Source: Flagellimonas sp. CMM7 (lineage in GTDB: Bacteria > Bacteroidota > Bacteroidia > Flavobacteriales > Flavobacteriaceae). From it: DNA of 64,000 nucleotides. Below are positions 35,125 to 44,766 of this stretch, one piece after another. The stretch's first letter is position 1. Each line of letters begins with the position of its first letter. Where the stretch lies: the NCBI RefSeq assembly GCF_021390195.1, contig NZ_CP090003.1, forward strand, positions 62,001-126,000, in the 5' to 3' direction. The notes under the pieces were generated by a model that searched no databases, had not been told where the DNA came from, and was given only the letters and a program-made list of their open reading frames with translations. Position numbers and translations under genes: made by a program.

Positions 35125-36573
35125 TTATCCGAAAGATGAAGAACCAGACCTATTTCTTCTTGCTTCTTGCCGAGATGTAACGTTCTTGTCCACTACGAAT
35201 GCTTCAATTGGTTCATCATTTCGTCTTAGGAGAGATTGGTTTAATTGATTTTCTCGGCTATTATCTATCACGTTGAAAGCTGGAGCGGTTCCTCCTCCAT
35301 TGGGAGAGTTGAATCCACCAACTGAACCACCACCACCTAATTGTCCAATTGCTTTTGCTGCTGCAACTGCCCCTGTTGCAATTCCAAGACCAGCGGAAGC
35401 ACTATTGATTGCCACCCAAGGCTGCCCTCCTGTTAATGGTGATGCTGCAACTGCTTTTGCATTTGCAACCCCAGTAGATGAAATAATTCTTGCTGCTGAA
35501 GCTATTTGTTCGGTTACAATTCCAGCTATGGCAAATGTTTTATTTTCCTCCCCTATTGTTGATAGGAAACCTGAAAATTGCTGTAATAACCCTGCTTGTG
35601 CTTGCAGTATATCGTCCTTTGCTTCTTTTTCGTAAATACTTGCCCTTATTCTAGCATCTGCCTCATCTATTTCATTTTGTGTTCTGGCTGCTTGTGCTTC
35701 AGCTAAAATTCTGTTTTCTTCTGAGGCTAGAGCATTTAACTCTTCTAATGAAGAAATCCCAGTAACGGGCAACTCTATTGTATCGACCTTATCAACATTT
35801 TCTCTGGACTCTGTTCTTTTGGTTGACCTTGAAGTGCGTGTTGTTGGATTATTGATGTTATCAAGAATACCCTGTAACTTTAAAGCTTTTAGCTCTGCTT
35901 CAAGTATTTTCTTCTCGATATCACTTAACGAGCTTTGTTCGTCTGCAGTGATTTGAGCTTTTCGACCTAATATTGTTTCTAAAAAAGTTGCTCTTCTTGC
36001 TTCCGAAGCTTCCTGTGCAAATTGTTCTTCTAATGTTAGTTTTTGAAAATTCAGCTCTTCAAGTTGTAGTTTTATTAGTTCTTTTTTCTTATCTAAAAAT
36101 ACCTGGATATCCGTATTTCTCTCTTTGCCAAGCCTTATCTGTTCGTCTAAAATTGAAACCTCAGTCTCTAATAAAGATAGTTTGGTGTCTATTAAATCAA
36201 CTTGGCTTTCCAAAGAGTTATTAGCTCCAGTAATCAAATCAACTATGTCATCCCAATATGCTACAATCGCAGCCAAGGCAACAACAAACGCTCCCACTCC
36301 AGTCGCTATAAGTGCCGTTCTAGTAGCTTTTAGATTGAAATTAAAAACTTTTGAGGCTTCCGCAGCGTCCCTAATCCTAGTGGCAAGTCCTCCGGTAAAA
36401 GCGTCTAGTGTAGATATAGCACCGCCATTATCCCCAACCTTTTTAAGGGCGTTATCCGCTTTTTTGGATTCGCCTTCTACTTTATTTATTTGGGTATTGA
36501 CTCCTTTAAGCTTCCCCTCTAGCTCTTCAACTTCAGCATCCTTGACATCTATTTTTAATACTTTTGTGACCAT
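35125..36573 (-). CDS. Tail tape measure protein (short)
   Basis: 482 residues. An N-terminal coiled coil (LEGKLKGVNTQINKVEGES) precedes a hydrophobic segment near residues 86-106 (ALIATGVGAFVVALAAIVAY). Long helical coiled coils follow, then an alanine/glycine-rich hydrophobic part (AGLGIATGAVAAAKAIGQLG) and a disordered C-terminus. These features are standard for tape measures. At about 0.15 nm per residue the tail would be around 70 nm. The start overlaps the 51-aa ORF. Confidence 0.75.
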   Translation of the reverse strand: MVTKVLKIDVKDAEVEELEGKLKGVNTQINKVEGESKKADNALKKVGDNGGAISTLDAFTGGLATRIRDAAEASKVFNFNLKATRTALIATGVGAFVVALAAIVAYWDDIVDLITGANNSLESQVDLIDTKLSLLETEVSILDEQIRLGKERNTDIQVFLDKKKELIKLQLEELNFQKLTLEEQFAQEASEARRATFLETILGRKAQITADEQSSLSDIEKKILEAELKALKLQGILDNINNPTTRTSRSTKRTESRENVDKVDTIELPVTGISSLEELNALASEENRILAEAQAARTQNEIDEADARIRASIYEKEAKDDILQAQAGLLQQFSGFLSTIGEENKTFAIAGIVTEQIASAARIISSTGVANAKAVAASPLTGGQPWVAINSASAGLGIATGAVAAAKAIGQLGGGGSVGGFNSPNGGGTAPAFNVIDNSRENQLNQSLLRRNDEPIEAFVVDKNVTSRQEARRNRSGSSSFG

Positions 36574-36710
36574 TTCGCTTTCCGTTTTGCTTGTTGAACA
36601 CCTTCTTTGATACTAGTTGGTAATTTATTTTTACCCTTAGCTATTTCGATTTCACTGGATACATTGTACCAATCATCCATTGCTAATAAATCAAGTATGA
36701 TATCTATCAT
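36555..36710 (-). CDS. Small protein (51 aa) before the tape measure gene
   Basis: The ATG overlaps the stop codon of the large tail protein gene (ATGA), and its end overlaps the tape-measure start by 19 bp. Sequence begins MIDIILDLLAMDDWYNVSSE and ends with a basic tail (KRKAKWSQKY). A tight fit in the operon argues for a real gene. Function unknown, possibly tail assembly. Confidence 0.65.
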   Translation of the reverse strand: MIDIILDLLAMDDWYNVSSEIEIAKGKNKLPTSIKEGVQQAKRKAKWSQKY

Positions 36711-39079
36711 GCGTTACCACCTCCATTTCCTGCGGTACATATAAATAAATCCATAACCACTCCTGAGCTATTTATTCTTACCGATCTATTGTTGTTGACT
36801 TTATAGTAATTGTTATTTCCAGAAAAGACAGACGTTTTATTTATATTGTTATAAACGACATCCCCTAAAGTTGGTGTTGATTCATTTCCGCCCCAATATT
36901 TTTTTGTATTTACTGTTAATATGCAAGAGCCTAATCCAGTCGAAGAACTAGAAGAGCTTATATCAAAACTTTTTGCTGTTGAAACTATCGGTGGTGGATC
37001 ATTTGTAGAAGGGTCTTCTGTTGTTTCTTCTTCTACTATTATGGGAGCAATTTCATTGTTTGTTGAATAGATATCGTTTAAAAGTTCAAAATCAATTTCC
37101 TGTGTGGTTAGATTTATTTCTTGGGTATTTATTATAAACCTATCAGTACCAATAATTAATTTATCGTTTAACTTTAGATTATGGAGAATTGAAAGAGGGA
37201 GCCTTGCTTTTTTATTGATCTTTCTTCTCTTCTCGCTAAATGAATCAGTTATGTAATCCCTATAGTAAAGTTGGAAATATGAATTTTGAATCAACCCTCC
37301 ATCATGCTCATCTATTTCACTGCCAAAAACAGTTGAATACTCTTTGCTCGAAGAGTTGGCGTGGCTTGGCATAAAAACATTACTGCTTACCTGTTCTTTC
37401 CCACCAGTATCATTTATAAATCCAATATTGTTGGAAGAGACACTTTCTTTTCTTATGTATAAAATATGTGCATTGGGCAGCTCATCAGATAAGGAATCAT
37501 TTAAACTGAGTCCATAAACAATATTCGTCTCGTCTCCTGAATTTATATCAATGAGTTTCTCATAAACCATTTGCTCAAAATCCACATTGATTTCAAATTC
37601 TTCACCATCCAATGTATTCCCAGAAGCATCTTTAAGCTTAGTCTCTAAATCACCGTAAGATGTATTATTTATTTTTTTGAACTGGGATGCAAGAATGGTT
37701 CTTGGATCTTCATGTAAGAATTTAATTTCCTTATATATTTTAGGCCTATCAATTGGTGATTCTTCTCCAGTATTTATGTAAGGGGTTATATCATATGTAA
37801 ATCCTTCATTGTACCAATCATCCAATTGCTGGACTTTAAAGTCAATTGGGCTAGTAGGGATGATAGTAAGGTTGTTCAATTTGAAAAGACTGGAAAGGAA
37901 ATCAATAACTTTTATTGAAGGGATAAAGTTTGATGTAAACGCTGTAACTGTAGAGATTAGAATATCAGTAGTCCTATCAACAAAACAAACCGTGTCGTCA
38001 CTTAGTTCCTTAACCCTAAAATTTATAGAATCGATAATCTTTCCTGCGGTAGCAACAAATCGGACATATAACTGTGATCCTTTATCAACCCCTCCTGGGA
38101 AACTTACGTCTATGTTGACATTGCCACTACCTGATTTTTCACTAACAACATTAGAATTGTTCATTACTTGTACGGTGAATTCTTTGCTATCAGAACTAAC
38201 AACCCTTACTTCCATTGCCCTCATAAAGCCAGAACCTCTATCCGTTACGGAATAAGCGCCAGTTGTGTTATTGAAGCTCCCTTTATCTAATTGAAATACA
38301 CTCACGTTATCAAAATCTGTAGCCCTTACATTATTACTCAATGTTTTTTCTGTGTCTTGATTTGCCAACCATAAATAAAGATTGTTAAAAGAAGTGTTTC
38401 CAATAAAATCCCTACTGAAAGTTATCCCATATTTGGATTCAATTAACTCGATAATTCTAATGACCTTCAAGGCTGGCCTTAATGATGTCCATGTGACACC
38501 ATGAACGCTCCCACTTCCATTCCACGCTATGTTTGACAATCGTTCTTGTTCGGTAATATCCGATACGTTGCTATTGTATAAGTATTGTTTATCTGTGCTT
38601 AACAATGGAAAAACAAAATCTTCAGAAGAAAACCCAGTTGTTAATCCTGTTAGAACATTAGCTGAAGAATATGTAAAATCATAATCTGTAAAATCTAATG
38701 TATTTAAATAGTCATCTCCTAAAGCTTCCTTTAATTCTATAAGAAGCCCAAAAAAAGTTAATTTATAATTTATTGGCTTATTGTTTATTGTAGTTGCAGA
38801 ATCCAACCTAAAAGAGCCTTCTTTAAATGTAGTGGTTTGAATCTCTATAAGTGCCTTATGTCTAACCCTGGCATCAAAACCATTATCAATTGAAAAATTA
38901 TACCAATGCTTGAATATTCTATTGTTGTTTGGTGTCGCCGGAACAATAATTGTTTCACTAAAATCATTGAACACCCTAGAAATATCATTAATATTCTGGA
39001 CAGATGAATTGATTATGATATTTTCATCGTCATATAAATCTAAGAGTTGTTCATTAATATAAATCTGTCTTCTAAACAT
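36707..39079 (-). CDS. Large tail/baseplate protein
   Basis: 790 residues, mostly beta structure. It starts MFRRQIYINEQLLDLYDDE and contains FSETIIVPATPNNNRIFKHW, IKVIDFLSSLFKLNN and FEINVDFEQMVYE, followed by a proline/threonine linker and a glycine-rich end (TAGNGGGNA). It is the size and position of a distal-tail or baseplate hub component in Bacteroidota siphophages. It overlaps the 347-aa tail gene by 8 bp. No enzymatic motif seen. Confidence 0.6.
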   Translation of the reverse strand: MFRRQIYINEQLLDLYDDENIIINSSVQNINDISRVFNDFSETIIVPATPNNNRIFKHWYNFSIDNGFDARVRHKALIEIQTTTFKEGSFRLDSATTINNKPINYKLTFFGLLIELKEALGDDYLNTLDFTDYDFTYSSANVLTGLTTGFSSEDFVFPLLSTDKQYLYNSNVSDITEQERLSNIAWNGSGSVHGVTWTSLRPALKVIRIIELIESKYGITFSRDFIGNTSFNNLYLWLANQDTEKTLSNNVRATDFDNVSVFQLDKGSFNNTTGAYSVTDRGSGFMRAMEVRVVSSDSKEFTVQVMNNSNVVSEKSGSGNVNIDVSFPGGVDKGSQLYVRFVATAGKIIDSINFRVKELSDDTVCFVDRTTDILISTVTAFTSNFIPSIKVIDFLSSLFKLNNLTIIPTSPIDFKVQQLDDWYNEGFTYDITPYINTGEESPIDRPKIYKEIKFLHEDPRTILASQFKKINNTSYGDLETKLKDASGNTLDGEEFEINVDFEQMVYEKLIDINSGDETNIVYGLSLNDSLSDELPNAHILYIRKESVSSNNIGFINDTGGKEQVSSNVFMPSHANSSSKEYSTVFGSEIDEHDGGLIQNSYFQLYYRDYITDSFSEKRRKINKKARLPLSILHNLKLNDKLIIGTDRFIINTQEINLTTQEIDFELLNDIYSTNNEIAPIIVEEETTEDPSTNDPPPIVSTAKSFDISSSSSSTGLGSCILTVNTKKYWGGNESTPTLGDVVYNNINKTSVFSGNNNYYKVNNNRSVRINSSGVVMDLFICTAGNGGGNA

Positions 39080-40115
39080 TATTTATTAAATCAAAGGCAT
39101 AATCAAATTCTATTGAGTAACTGATCAGTTTATCAACTATCCCTGTCTTGAATTCTAAAGAGTTGGTTTTTACATTGATTGGAACAAGGCTATTATCTTC
39201 CCTTATCCAAACATATTCGCTGGCTAATAGCTCTTGCAGTGTGGCGTTATAGTCTTCGTTTAAATATCCCGTTTCAATCTTGAAAGATTTATTAACCGCC
39301 TTATTGTATTGTTTTATTTGATGTCGCTCGGTATTATAGGTCAACCCATCAGTATAGGCGTTGTGAAATTCTTTCCCTTCAATTTTTAAACTATCTTTTT
39401 TTGTCTTATAAAAATGTATAATCTCAGGAACTCCAAACCTATTTATGAATTGGATCTCTTGCACTGGATATTTACACTCTTCAATTAGCTCAATATTTAT
39501 GCTCTCACCTTCAAATTCGACTTGTACGTTATCCGTGTATAGATTAAGCGGAATTACTAGATTGACGACATTGTTGTTATGTTGGTCGGCAGCCACGTGA
39601 GGGACTACTACAGAGTTAACCGAAATATTCCCCAATCCCTGCTCCATTCGCAATGGCACTATAAAATATCCATCCGCATCAGCTTTATAATTATCATGGG
39701 AAAGAAGTATTCTTTTTGTAGGCTCATAGTTTTGACCTTCTTGAAAATAACCATACCCATCAGTGGCAACTTTATTAAAAACCACATCTGTCAAGTCGCT
39801 GCCTAGACTATCATTGATATTGGCATTGACATCAACTAGGAAAATAGAATTAGTGAAATACAACGGAACCGAAACTGCAGGATAATCAGGAGTATAGATT
39901 GGTGAATATTCAAATACATCACGTACAAAAGGGGATACATCCAGCCATAATGAATCAAAATCATCCGAAGGACGTTGTTTTGTTACAGTATAGCTTTGTT
40001 CTGTTGTCTTTACAGTTGGTGTGCCAGTATTAATGTCGATGGTGTATGTAACCGAAGTGACAAAATCATTTGGAAATGGAACTCTTAAATAGTATGGGCT
40101 TCTTGTTAGTATCAT
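39072..40115 (-). CDS. Tail protein (347 aa)
   Basis: Beta-rich protein beginning MILTRSPYYLRVPFPNDF, with LWLDVSPFVRDVFEYSP and ECKYPVQEIQFINRFGVPEI motifs seen in tail proteins of Bacteroidota phages. No catalytic motif. Overlaps both neighbours by a few bases (ATGA upstream), consistent with a distal tail component acting with the 790-aa protein. Confidence 0.55.
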   Translation of the reverse strand: MILTRSPYYLRVPFPNDFVTSVTYTIDINTGTPTVKTTEQSYTVTKQRPSDDFDSLWLDVSPFVRDVFEYSPIYTPDYPAVSVPLYFTNSIFLVDVNANINDSLGSDLTDVVFNKVATDGYGYFQEGQNYEPTKRILLSHDNYKADADGYFIVPLRMEQGLGNISVNSVVVPHVAADQHNNNVVNLVIPLNLYTDNVQVEFEGESINIELIEECKYPVQEIQFINRFGVPEIIHFYKTKKDSLKIEGKEFHNAYTDGLTYNTERHQIKQYNKAVNKSFKIETGYLNEDYNATLQELLASEYVWIREDNSLVPINVKTNSLEFKTGIVDKLISYSIEFDYAFDLINNV

Positions 40116-40609
40116 TTCAATGTTGTTTCCATTAAGTTTTCTGCATCCAATCCGTAAGCTTCTATCAATTCTTCAGGAAGCTCTTTATAATATTGTTCAA
40201 AGGGCCTGGTAAAAAACAATGTGGGCTTCTGTCCATGTTTATATTTATGCACAGCCAAAGCAAACTTTAGACTTTCCCTAGAAATAAACCTCCCTTTGTC
40301 ATCTCTCTCAGCCAAACCACGAATAACACTCCATTTATCAAATGCACTGGTAGGTGGCATTTTATTTGAATAGGCGAATTTGGTATTGTATTTGGTTTCT
40401 GTTCCGCTCACCCCTTTATCCAAAAACTCCCCATACTTCTCCATAAAAAAACTGAATGAAAAAGAGTTCTTAAAAACATCAACCTCGAAATCCAGACTGT
40501 TAGCTAATTTCTTAGTTGCATTTTTCCCTATTAAATTTGTGCGTGAAGCCACTTGGACATCTCGTCCAAATCTTGTTAGTGTTCTTTTAACTTCGCCCCT
40601 ATCTAGCAT
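40112..40609 (-). CDS. Neck/tail-completion-like protein (HK97 gp10-like)
   Basis: 165 residues. It begins MLDRGEVKRTLTRFGRDVQV and contains EFLDKGVSGTETKYNTKFAY and TLFFTRPFEQYYKELPEEL. This basic alpha/beta layout resembles HK97-gp10-type head-tail joining or tail-completion proteins. The assignment rests on size, charge and location before the tail proteins. Confidence 0.5.
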   Translation of the reverse strand: MLDRGEVKRTLTRFGRDVQVASRTNLIGKNATKKLANSLDFEVDVFKNSFSFSFFMEKYGEFLDKGVSGTETKYNTKFAYSNKMPPTSAFDKWSVIRGLAERDDKGRFISRESLKFALAVHKYKHGQKPTLFFTRPFEQYYKELPEELIEAYGLDAENLMETTLK

Positions 40610-41052
40610 CCCGTAACTTCTTCTATTGGAATTTCTATTTCAAAACTACACTCCCATCCGTCCAATAAGTTTTTAAATTGATAAAGCTTGGGTATTGGGT
40701 TAGGGTCATTGACAACCTCAAAATCATCCCCAAACTTTTTTAGCTGGAGATAGAACCGGACAAGCACATATAGCATTGCATTCATGTTGTCATCCTCGTT
40801 ATCGTTTTTTTTAAACTTATCCAAAGTCGGTTCGTTATAGGTTTCTCTTTGGTTTAAGGTGGTTATGGCGAAAATTAGTGTAATCGTGTTGGTTGTGAAC
40901 CTGCCAGGCTCAATTGCAACATGTGCTAATGGGAACATTGTTGTTTTGTAACTATCGATCTCATTAGCATTCCCTTTGGTTACAGTGTTTACATCTGGGT
41001 CGGCAAGCAACAACTCCTCTATTTTCTCTGTTATCTTGTAATACCCGTTCAT
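40603..41052 (-). CDS. Tail terminator-like protein
   Basis: 149 residues, alpha/beta. KITEKIEELLLADPDVNTVT and a middle strand region (FPLAHVAIEPGRFTTNTITL) are followed by a helix (AMLYVLVRFYLQLKKFGDDF) and strands ending WECSFEIEIPIEEVTGC. The layout fits tail-terminator or minor tail proteins. Its start overlaps the end of the frameshifted assembly gene by 4 bp. Confidence 0.5.
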   Translation of the reverse strand: MNGYYKITEKIEELLLADPDVNTVTKGNANEIDSYKTTMFPLAHVAIEPGRFTTNTITLIFAITTLNQRETYNEPTLDKFKKNDNEDDNMNAMLYVLVRFYLQLKKFGDDFEVVNDPNPIPKLYQFKNLLDGWECSFEIEIPIEEVTGC

Positions 41053-41785
41053 ATATTTTTAATATTTTTTATCATCTCATCATTGAATTCCTTATCAAAG
41101 GCCAAAAAGGTCAAAGCCTCGCCAATGGGAATCTTAACGACATCTCTAATTTTAAGCACATCTCCTGAAGCGAGCTTATGTAAGTGCTGATACCAACCCC
41201 ATTTTTCTCCAAATCCGATTGCACTTTCTTGTTCTTCGCTACTTTTCTTTCTAAAAACTTCGGGGTAATTTTCAATAATTGAATCCCTATAGTCCAAAAA
41301 AAAAGCGTTGCCCCCCTAGCCACATTCATAGGCATATCCTTTAATATTTCAGAATATTTATCACTGCCCTCGTAGTCCTCTATGAGATACTTATCTTTCT
41401 TTTTATTCGTAATGGGCCTGAACAGGACGGCCATAGCCTTGTGAATGTTCTCATTGTCCTGGATGTATTTGTCCAAATCAATATATTCACCAGTAGTTAA
41501 TGCATCTAAATTGGGAATGAACCCATATTCTTTTCCTTTTAATGTGAATGTTGGTGTTAACTTGGGTTTTTGCTGAAGTGCGCTTATCAAGGAATTTGAA
41601 ACTTCTTTAAAGTCCTTGCGCTGCATATTGTTTACGGCAAGTAGTGGCACGTTGCAAAAAATCTGCACCATCTTTTGACGGATAAAAACATCTTCCTCCT
41701 TGCCCTCGGCAATCTTTATAAATCTCTGGTAGTCCGAAAGCTTTATTTCGGATAGGTCTGTAGGTACGTTGAACGTTACTTCCAT
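41049..41785 (-). CDS. Tail assembly chaperone-like gene with -1 frameshift at a T9 run
   Basis: The first frame runs from 41785 and, read without shifting, ends at 41111 (224 aa). At about 41296-41304 the minus strand reads CGC-TTTTTTTTT-GG. A -1 slip there joins it to a second frame ending at 41049. The extension (EKWGWYQHLHKLASGD, IPIGEALTFLAFDKEF) looks like genuine conserved protein, whereas the unshifted tail after the run does not. The gene stands where lambda G/GT-type chaperones use programmed frameshifting. A homopolymer sequencing error or mutation is the alternative. Confidence 0.6.
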
Positions 41786-41815
41786 GTTAATGTAACACGA
41801 AAGATTGTTTTTTGT

Positions 41816-42982
41816 TTATCGGATGTCGTAGCTACCGATATTCTTTTTAAGTTTCATTATTGCGAAATAACGAATGGAATCAATTGCATGGTTCAGAAAG
41901 TCCACGGGCTTGTTCAGTTTTTTTCCTGTTTTATCAGTATCCCAAACATACCCCCTTAATTCTTTGATAAGATTTGTGCTGTTCTTGGTTACTTTAAAGT
42001 TTTGTTGTTGTAATAAATCTATCCCGTATAATATTGAGTCTTTACCTTTTTGTGCTGGTAATATACTGATTCCGTACCTTCTTAATTCCGCTATTGATTT
42101 TGGTTCTGCAGAATCAGCATAGATAAGCCTGTTTTTACCATCTCTTTTAATAAGCGCAGCAATTTCACTATTGAGAAGCCCTTTCCGATAAATGACTTCA
42201 TCAAATATCCATTGGTTGTTGTATTGATAAACATCAATCAATGTAGTAGGGTCGTTTGAATATCCAAAGTCCATTCCTGAGCCAATGTATTTAGCTTCTT
42301 TTGGTATTCTGTCAACTATTTGCCAGTTATTGAATACAACCCCCTCCAAAGAGCCAAGCTCTCCAAGTCCATAAACCTTCCACCAATTATCCCAGTATGT
42401 AGATGTTTTTGCTCTTTCTTTCGCTTTTTCTATTTCTTTGATTATAGAAGGAGACAATGCTTCGTTGTCTTTGTAAGTCAGTCTTAATAGGTCAACATCT
42501 TCATCATCTAACTCGGTATCTGCCCAGAATTCATGAGTGGGGTTATAATCCAGCCATACAACATCCCTAGTTCTTATAGCTAATTGCATGTAAGCCTCCC
42601 ATGTGATATTGTTGCACTCATTGACGTATAATCTATGTCGTCTAGCTCCTCTCAACCTGTCTGGTTGGTCGGTACTAAAAAACTCAATATAAGAACCATT
42701 TGAAAAAGTATATTTAAGCAGTGACTTGTTGTAATTGGATTGGACCCACCTTCCAGTATCCCACATTATCTTTTGAAAATCCTTTAGCGCTCCTCTCCGT
42801 AAATGGGGTACTGATTCAGAAACAATACTGGTCTCTGTCAATGGATTCTTTATGGCGTAATCTATTTCAATGGGAAGTATTCCAAAGGTTTTTCCGGCAG
42901 ATGTTCCACCTGGTACTTTGCGAATTCTTTTTTTTAGGGTACGGAGCTTTTTAATTGCAGTGGTGTAGACAAAATCACTCAT
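41816..42982 (-). CDS. terL: Terminase large subunit
   Basis: 388 residues. Walker A GGTSAGKT lies at about residues 25-32. The ATPase region continues with GARRHRLYVNECNN, and the C-terminal RNase H-like nuclease is marked by SGMDFGYSNDPT and LIYADSAEPKS. Closest in pattern to the PBSX/Terminase_3-type large subunits. It drives DNA packaging into the prohead. It overlaps the small subunit gene by 8 bp. Confidence 0.9.
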   Translation of the reverse strand: MSDFVYTTAIKKLRTLKKRIRKVPGGTSAGKTFGILPIEIDYAIKNPLTETSIVSESVPHLRRGALKDFQKIMWDTGRWVQSNYNKSLLKYTFSNGSYIEFFSTDQPDRLRGARRHRLYVNECNNITWEAYMQLAIRTRDVVWLDYNPTHEFWADTELDDEDVDLLRLTYKDNEALSPSIIKEIEKAKERAKTSTYWDNWWKVYGLGELGSLEGVVFNNWQIVDRIPKEAKYIGSGMDFGYSNDPTTLIDVYQYNNQWIFDEVIYRKGLLNSEIAALIKRDGKNRLIYADSAEPKSIAELRRYGISILPAQKGKDSILYGIDLLQQQNFKVTKNSTNLIKELRGYVWDTDKTGKKLNKPVDFLNHAIDSIRYFAIMKLKKNIGSYDIR

Positions 42983-43382
42983 CTCCGAACAATGGTTGCT
43001 CTTGTATCACCGTTTGTTGTGACTTTTCTGTTAAGCCATTTAAGCGCTGGGTTATTGAAGGATTATAGATTCCTACCATACCTCCTTCTATCTGATCAGT
43101 CCTTATGATCTCCTTTATTGCGCGACAGATATCTAAATATTCATCGTATTTCCCATCAGCATTAGTGAAATAATGCCATACATTTTTAATGATTTGTTTC
43201 TCAAACAACCATGAAGAAAAACCTTCTAAGGTTAAAGGCCGTTGATGTGGTTTAAAAACTTTAGTCGCATCCTTACCAACAAAGTCAACAACCATTATAG
43301 GGTCTGATTTCTTTTCATCTCTATACTCTGTGAAAAGATTCCATAGCTCTTCTGGTGTCTCTATGTATTTTTTTTTAGGCAT
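42975..43382 (-). CDS. terS: Terminase small subunit
   Basis: 135 residues. Contains the RPLTLEGFSSWLFEKQ segment and a helical body (YDEYLDICRAIKEIIRTDQI, GIYNPSITQRL) typical of Bacteroidota phage small terminase subunits. Immediately upstream of terL with overlapping ends. It should recognise packaging DNA. Confidence 0.8.
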   Translation of the reverse strand: MPKKKYIETPEELWNLFTEYRDEKKSDPIMVVDFVGKDATKVFKPHQRPLTLEGFSSWLFEKQIIKNVWHYFTNADGKYDEYLDICRAIKEIIRTDQIEGGMVGIYNPSITQRLNGLTEKSQQTVIQEQPLFGDE

Positions 43383-43399
43383 TATCGCTTAATGTATTA

Positions 43400-43753
43400 T
43401 TAATCGAATTTAGAGTTAAACTCCCTTAATTCTGTGAGCCCAAAGTTAAACTCATTATCAAATGAGTGTAATAAAGTTAAAACTTCATCTGCATCTCCAG
43501 TATTATAGAGTCTTTCTTTAATAGCTTTTTCAACTAATTGTGCGTCTTCTAAATGTCCATAACACACAAGAAAATCCCTAATCCTTAATTTTCTTTTAGT
43601 TAACTTATCAAGTTTTTTTCTTTTATCTTGATAAATTTCAGTTAACTTTTCTGACCTTCTTTCTAAGATTTCAAGTCTTGACTCATGATACACTTGTTCA
43701 ACAGCCAAATCGGTTCGTAATCGGCATATTCTATTTTCAAATTTTTCTTCCAT
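43400..43753 (-). CDS. Hypothetical coiled-coil protein
   Basis: About 117 residues from the ATG at 43753, chosen because the preceding codons are an out-of-frame extension into the upstream gene. Highly helical and charged (LEILERRSEKLTEIYQDKRK). No family recognised. It lies between the small terminase gene and a 101-aa gene, overlapping the latter by 17 bp. Confidence 0.6.
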   Translation of the reverse strand: MEEKFENRICRLRTDLAVEQVYHESRLEILERRSEKLTEIYQDKRKKLDKLTKRKLRIRDFLVCYGHLEDAQLVEKAIKERLYNTGDADEVLTLLHSFDNEFNFGLTELREFNSKFD

Positions 43754-44042
43754 TGATAATTGTATCTCGTTCTTGAATAAAATTCTTGGTAAATTTATCA
43801 TTAGGCTCAATCCATATCTCAATTGAGGTCATAGTAGGAAGACAATTCCTTACTTCGAATTGTATTTCATCCAGCATTAATGCAAGTATTTTTGGCGAAT
43901 AATCTTTATCCCATTTAGTTTTTTGAATTAAATTCTGGGTAAAAAAACTTTCATTTAGTAAATCCCCTTCTATTAATCTAAATGGAAGTTGTGTCTCTAT
44001 TTCTTCCCCAAGAGATTCTATTTTTATTAAATGCTTTATCAT
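43737..44042 (-). CDS. Hypothetical protein (101 aa)
   Basis: Soluble, acidic alpha/beta protein (MIKHLIKIESLGEEIETQLP; IWIEPNDKFTKNFIQERD). No motif recognised. It is followed, with overlap, by the coiled-coil gene, and they probably act or are at least expressed together early in the late transcript. Confidence 0.55.
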   Translation of the reverse strand: MIKHLIKIESLGEEIETQLPFRLIEGDLLNESFFTQNLIQKTKWDKDYSPKILALMLDEIQFEVRNCLPTMTSIEIWIEPNDKFTKNFIQERDTIINGRKI

Positions 44043-44068
44043 TTGATATAATTATTAGTTGTATGATT

Positions 44069-44365
44069 TTATTTAATCCTCCAAACCCTCACGCCATTCT
44101 CCATTTGCCTACAAGTAAATTTCCAATAATTGTAATCTTTATTTCTCTCCGCAAAAGTCTTATGTAAATTATATGCATATGCTTGAAGACTTTGTTTTGA
44201 CCTTCCGTCTATATGCTCATAAAATACACTATCCCCAACCTTCATTTCAGGAACATGGTTTGAAGTGTACCTGTTTCTTCCAAACGGAATTGGTATGTCC
44301 TTTTCAATTTCTTTTGGTGTAGATAATTCTTTTATTTTTCTTTTCATCACTCTTTCCAATTCCAT
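44069..44365 (-). CDS. Small protein with MKVGDS...RVWRIK module
   Basis: 98 residues. The C-terminal 60 residues (MKVGDSVFYEH, then YWKFTCRQMENGVRVWRIK) match a short domain found again at the C-terminus of the protein encoded at 51971-52240. The domain is familiar from many phage proteins but its function is unknown. Overlaps the 139-aa gene upstream by 19 bp. Confidence 0.6.
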   Translation of the reverse strand: MELERVMKRKIKELSTPKEIEKDIPIPFGRNRYTSNHVPEMKVGDSVFYEHIDGRSKQSLQAYAYNLHKTFAERNKDYNYWKFTCRQMENGVRVWRIK

Positions 44366-44766
44366 GCAGTACTGAATAAATAATTTAAATCCTTATCGTC
44401 ATAATTCCTTACTAGGGTGATATATGTACTTTCGCCCCATTGTATAACTTCACTTACTTTGGTGAATTCCGCAAGTTCCTGTTCGATAAACTTTTCGTTC
44501 CATTTTTTTGGGTCATATTTTTTATCGTCTGGATAAATGATGCCATAATACGTTTCCCTATGGTTAAATACATTGAATGCCAATTCAGCTCTTATCTCCT
44601 CTGGCAATAACCAAGTCTCCCCTACTGATGGCTTTCTTTCGGTGTCATACAAAATACAGTGTTCCATAAAAGATTCCGTATTCCTGATACCTACGTGTTG
44701 ACCTGGCCTTTTAATGCTTAGATGGGATAGATTCCCCTCAATCGACCCTGTTTTGGCTTTTGACAT
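44347..44766 (-). CDS. Hypothetical protein (139 aa)
   Basis: Soluble, aromatic-rich (SFMEHCILYDTERKPSVGET; HRETYYGIIYPDDKKYDPKKW). No family recognised. Overlaps both neighbours (29 bp upstream, 19 bp downstream), which is typical of the dense phage operon and supports translation. Confidence 0.55.
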   Translation of the reverse strand: MSKAKTGSIEGNLSHLSIKRPGQHVGIRNTESFMEHCILYDTERKPSVGETWLLPEEIRAELAFNVFNHRETYYGIIYPDDKKYDPKKWNEKFIEQELAEFTKVSEVIQWGESTYITLVRNYDDKDLNYLFSTAWNWKE

